The notes under the pieces are model-generated. The model saw only the letters and a list, made by a program, of their open reading frames with translations, was not told the origin of the DNA and ran no database searches. The position numbers were made by a program, and so were the translations under genes. This document shows, piece after piece, positions 5,951 to 7,135 of a stretch of DNA of 7,135 nucleotides (position 1 is the first letter of the stretch; each line of letters begins with the position of its first letter). This DNA is from Candidatus Margulisiibacteriota bacterium (GTDB lineage Bacteria; Margulisbacteria; WOR-1; O2-12-FULL-45-9): contig JAQTLJ010000064.1 of NCBI GenBank assembly GCA_028714935.1, positions 1 to 7,135 of the forward strand. Reading direction: 5' to 3'.

Positions 5951-7030
5951 ATGCAGACAGGACCTTTGGCCTTAGAAAGGACGAGTCCGGTTTCCAGACC
6001 GCTGCCCGCGCTGCGACCGATGACGAAAAAAGCTATCCCGCCCAAAGCCTGGGGGAGCGTTTTTATCCCGGACGCATTAAAAGCGCGTTTTGCCAATGCC
6101 ACTCCATATGAAAGGCTTTCACAATTGATCCGTTTCGCCGCTGACAACAAAATTGATTCCGTGACGGTTTATCTTGAAGACAACGGCGCTAACGGACTGG
6201 TAAATTTCGGTATTCTGACCGTTAATCTGGCCGATCTCAATCCCGTGGAAATGAGAAATGTCATTCAGCAAGCGCGAGATAATAACGTCTATCTTGATCT
6301 CCATGCCCCCTGGTTAAGCGGCAATATCGGCCGGGGCAGCAATAATGAGGTCCAGGGGAGTTTTGCTTATCCTGATCCGACCAGTAACCCCCGCGTCTTC
6401 AGTAATATCCTTGATTTTTGCCAGATGTATCATGAAGTCACCGGACAAAGGCTGGAATTAACTATTCATACTTCAGCCGAACCCGATAGCTGGGCGCCCT
6501 GGATAAGGTCGGTCGGCAGATATGCCAGCATTAATGTGGAAAACGGTTTTACCTTCGCCGCTGCGGAACAACCGGCAGGCGCATCGTATCCAGCCGATGG
6601 TTTGAAATATTTTAACGCTTCCCGCCCCTATACCCGGGCGGAATATTCAAGTTGGACCCAGGGACTAATTAGAGCGGTCAATGACAGAAACGTTAATATC
6701 AACGCCCTGGTAGATATTGCTCACGCCGCAGTGGCGCAAAACGACCCGCTGGCATACGTTTATTTCCTTCACGATGCGATCCAGGCCGGCATTCCGGTCC
6801 AAAGACTGCACCTGGCCAGCTACAACCTGGAGGGGACTACTCTTGGGACAAGGGACAATCATGGCACCCCGCCAGAATTTGGCCGGCAGGCCGCACTGGA
6901 TGAAGCGAGACGATTAAACCGCTACGACGAAATGGCGCCTCTTATTGACCGGGTTTTCAGCTGTCTGGAGACTCTTCAGCAGGATGGACGGTTGGGGATC
7001 ACGGTCGAATCAAAAACTTATTTGGCGTAA
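5951..7030 (+). CDS. Putative xylose-isomerase-like (AP endonuclease family 2 fold) TIM-barrel protein
   Basis: I do not recognise a named family, but the motif order fits a metal-dependent TIM barrel of the sugar isomerase/epimerase or endonuclease IV type. Each candidate strand ends in a likely ligand or catalytic residue: Glu76 (VTVYLED), His118 (YLDLHAPW), His173 (LELTIHT), Glu197 (INVENG), Asp255 and His258 (LVDIAHA), His287 (RLHLASYN), Asp302 and His304 (RDNHGTPPEFG), and Glu353 (ITVES). In this superfamily Glu, Asp and His residues at such positions bind one to three divalent metals. About 33 residues, rich in Pro and Ser, precede the barrel (LERTSPVSRPLPALRP); they do not look like a signal peptide. 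At 359 residues it is longer than typical 260-300-residue isomerases. It lies 50 bp after leuD on the same strand, which does not reveal its substrate. An ATG two codons upstream (5945) is the alternative start. The existence of the gene is near certain; the fold call is moderate. Confidence 0.6.
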   Translation: MQTGPLALERTSPVSRPLPALRPMTKKAIPPKAWGSVFIPDALKARFANATPYERLSQLIRFAADNKIDSVTVYLEDNGANGLVNFGILTVNLADLNPVEMRNVIQQARDNNVYLDLHAPWLSGNIGRGSNNEVQGSFAYPDPTSNPRVFSNILDFCQMYHEVTGQRLELTIHTSAEPDSWAPWIRSVGRYASINVENGFTFAAAEQPAGASYPADGLKYFNASRPYTRAEYSSWTQGLIRAVNDRNVNINALVDIAHAAVAQNDPLAYVYFLHDAIQAGIPVQRLHLASYNLEGTTLGTRDNHGTPPEFGRQAALDEARRLNRYDEMAPLIDRVFSCLETLQQDGRLGITVESKTYLA

Positions 7031-7118
7031 TTCAGGAAAGCTGGAAGGTCGATCCCCATTCTTTGCCGGACAGCATCAAGATAATCGCTGAACCTGGCAA
7101 ACATAAAAGGATCCGCCA
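7018..7118 (-). CDS. C-terminal end of an unrecognised convergent gene (cut by contig end)
   Basis: The minus strand is open from the end of genomic sequence to TAA at 7020-7018. It ends in DPFMFARFSDY, LDAVRQRMGID and LPAFLNYAK, about 33 codons in total. The mixed, amphipathic composition looks like real protein, and it fills the only space left after the TIM-barrel gene. The two genes run towards each other and overlap by 13 bp. I cannot name the family from so short a tail. Bases beyond 7118 are adapter and should not be translated. Confidence 0.55.
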
Positions 7119-7135
7119 AGATCGGAAGAGCACAC
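7119..7135. other. Illumina TruSeq adapter remnant (not genomic)
   Basis: AGATCGGAAGAGCACAC is identical to the first 17 bases of the standard TruSeq read-1 adapter and sits exactly at the end of the sequence. A chance match of 17 bases at a contig end is very unlikely. This is assembly contamination. Confidence 0.95.

Overview
The window looks like a whole short contig from an uncultured, free-living bacterium in a metagenome. Its last 17 bases match the start of the Illumina TruSeq adapter, so genomic sequence ends at about 7118. Base composition is moderate, genes are densely packed, and CGATCG/GATC words are strikingly common. The organism makes its own thiamine precursor (ThiC) and has the LeuCD dehydratase, which argues against a reduced, host-dependent genome. 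I cannot assign a phylum. The HIP1-like octamer GCGATCGC appears three times, which recalls cyanobacteria and their relatives, but this is only a hint.

Left part (1-1754, minus strand): an unrecognised 390-residue protein is followed 34 bp later by the N-terminal 182 codons of a glycogen/starch-synthase-like GT-B glycosyltransferase, which starts at TTG and runs off the left edge. Both have strong Shine-Dalgarno sites at 7 nt. Upstream on the same strand, across a 90-bp gap, lies thiC (1845-3119), the short form of HMP-P synthase. A 25-bp heptanucleotide tandem repeat sits inside thiC just before its iron-sulfur cysteine motif.

Centre (3105-3158): thiC and rlmN are divergent with only 23 bp between their start codons. 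Candidate -10 elements for the two directions overlap, and each predicts a transcript start about 3 nt before the start codon. Neither gene has a Shine-Dalgarno site, so both probably make essentially leaderless mRNAs. There is therefore no room for a TPP riboswitch ahead of thiC.

Right part (3143-7030, plus strand): rlmN (23S rRNA A2503 / tRNA A37 methyltransferase), leuC and leuD (two subunits of 3-isopropylmalate dehydratase) are packed with gaps of 4 and 0 nt and look like one operon. After 50 bp comes an unnamed 359-residue protein whose strand motifs fit a metal-dependent xylose-isomerase-like TIM barrel. Its end overlaps by 13 bp the C-terminal end of a convergent minus-strand gene cut by the contig end.

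The window is mostly housekeeping metabolism. The least ordinary items are the overlapping divergent leaderless promoters, the frame-sensitive repeat in thiC, the two uncharacterised proteins, and the CGATCG enrichment. I saw no defence system, CRISPR array, mobile element or RNA gene.
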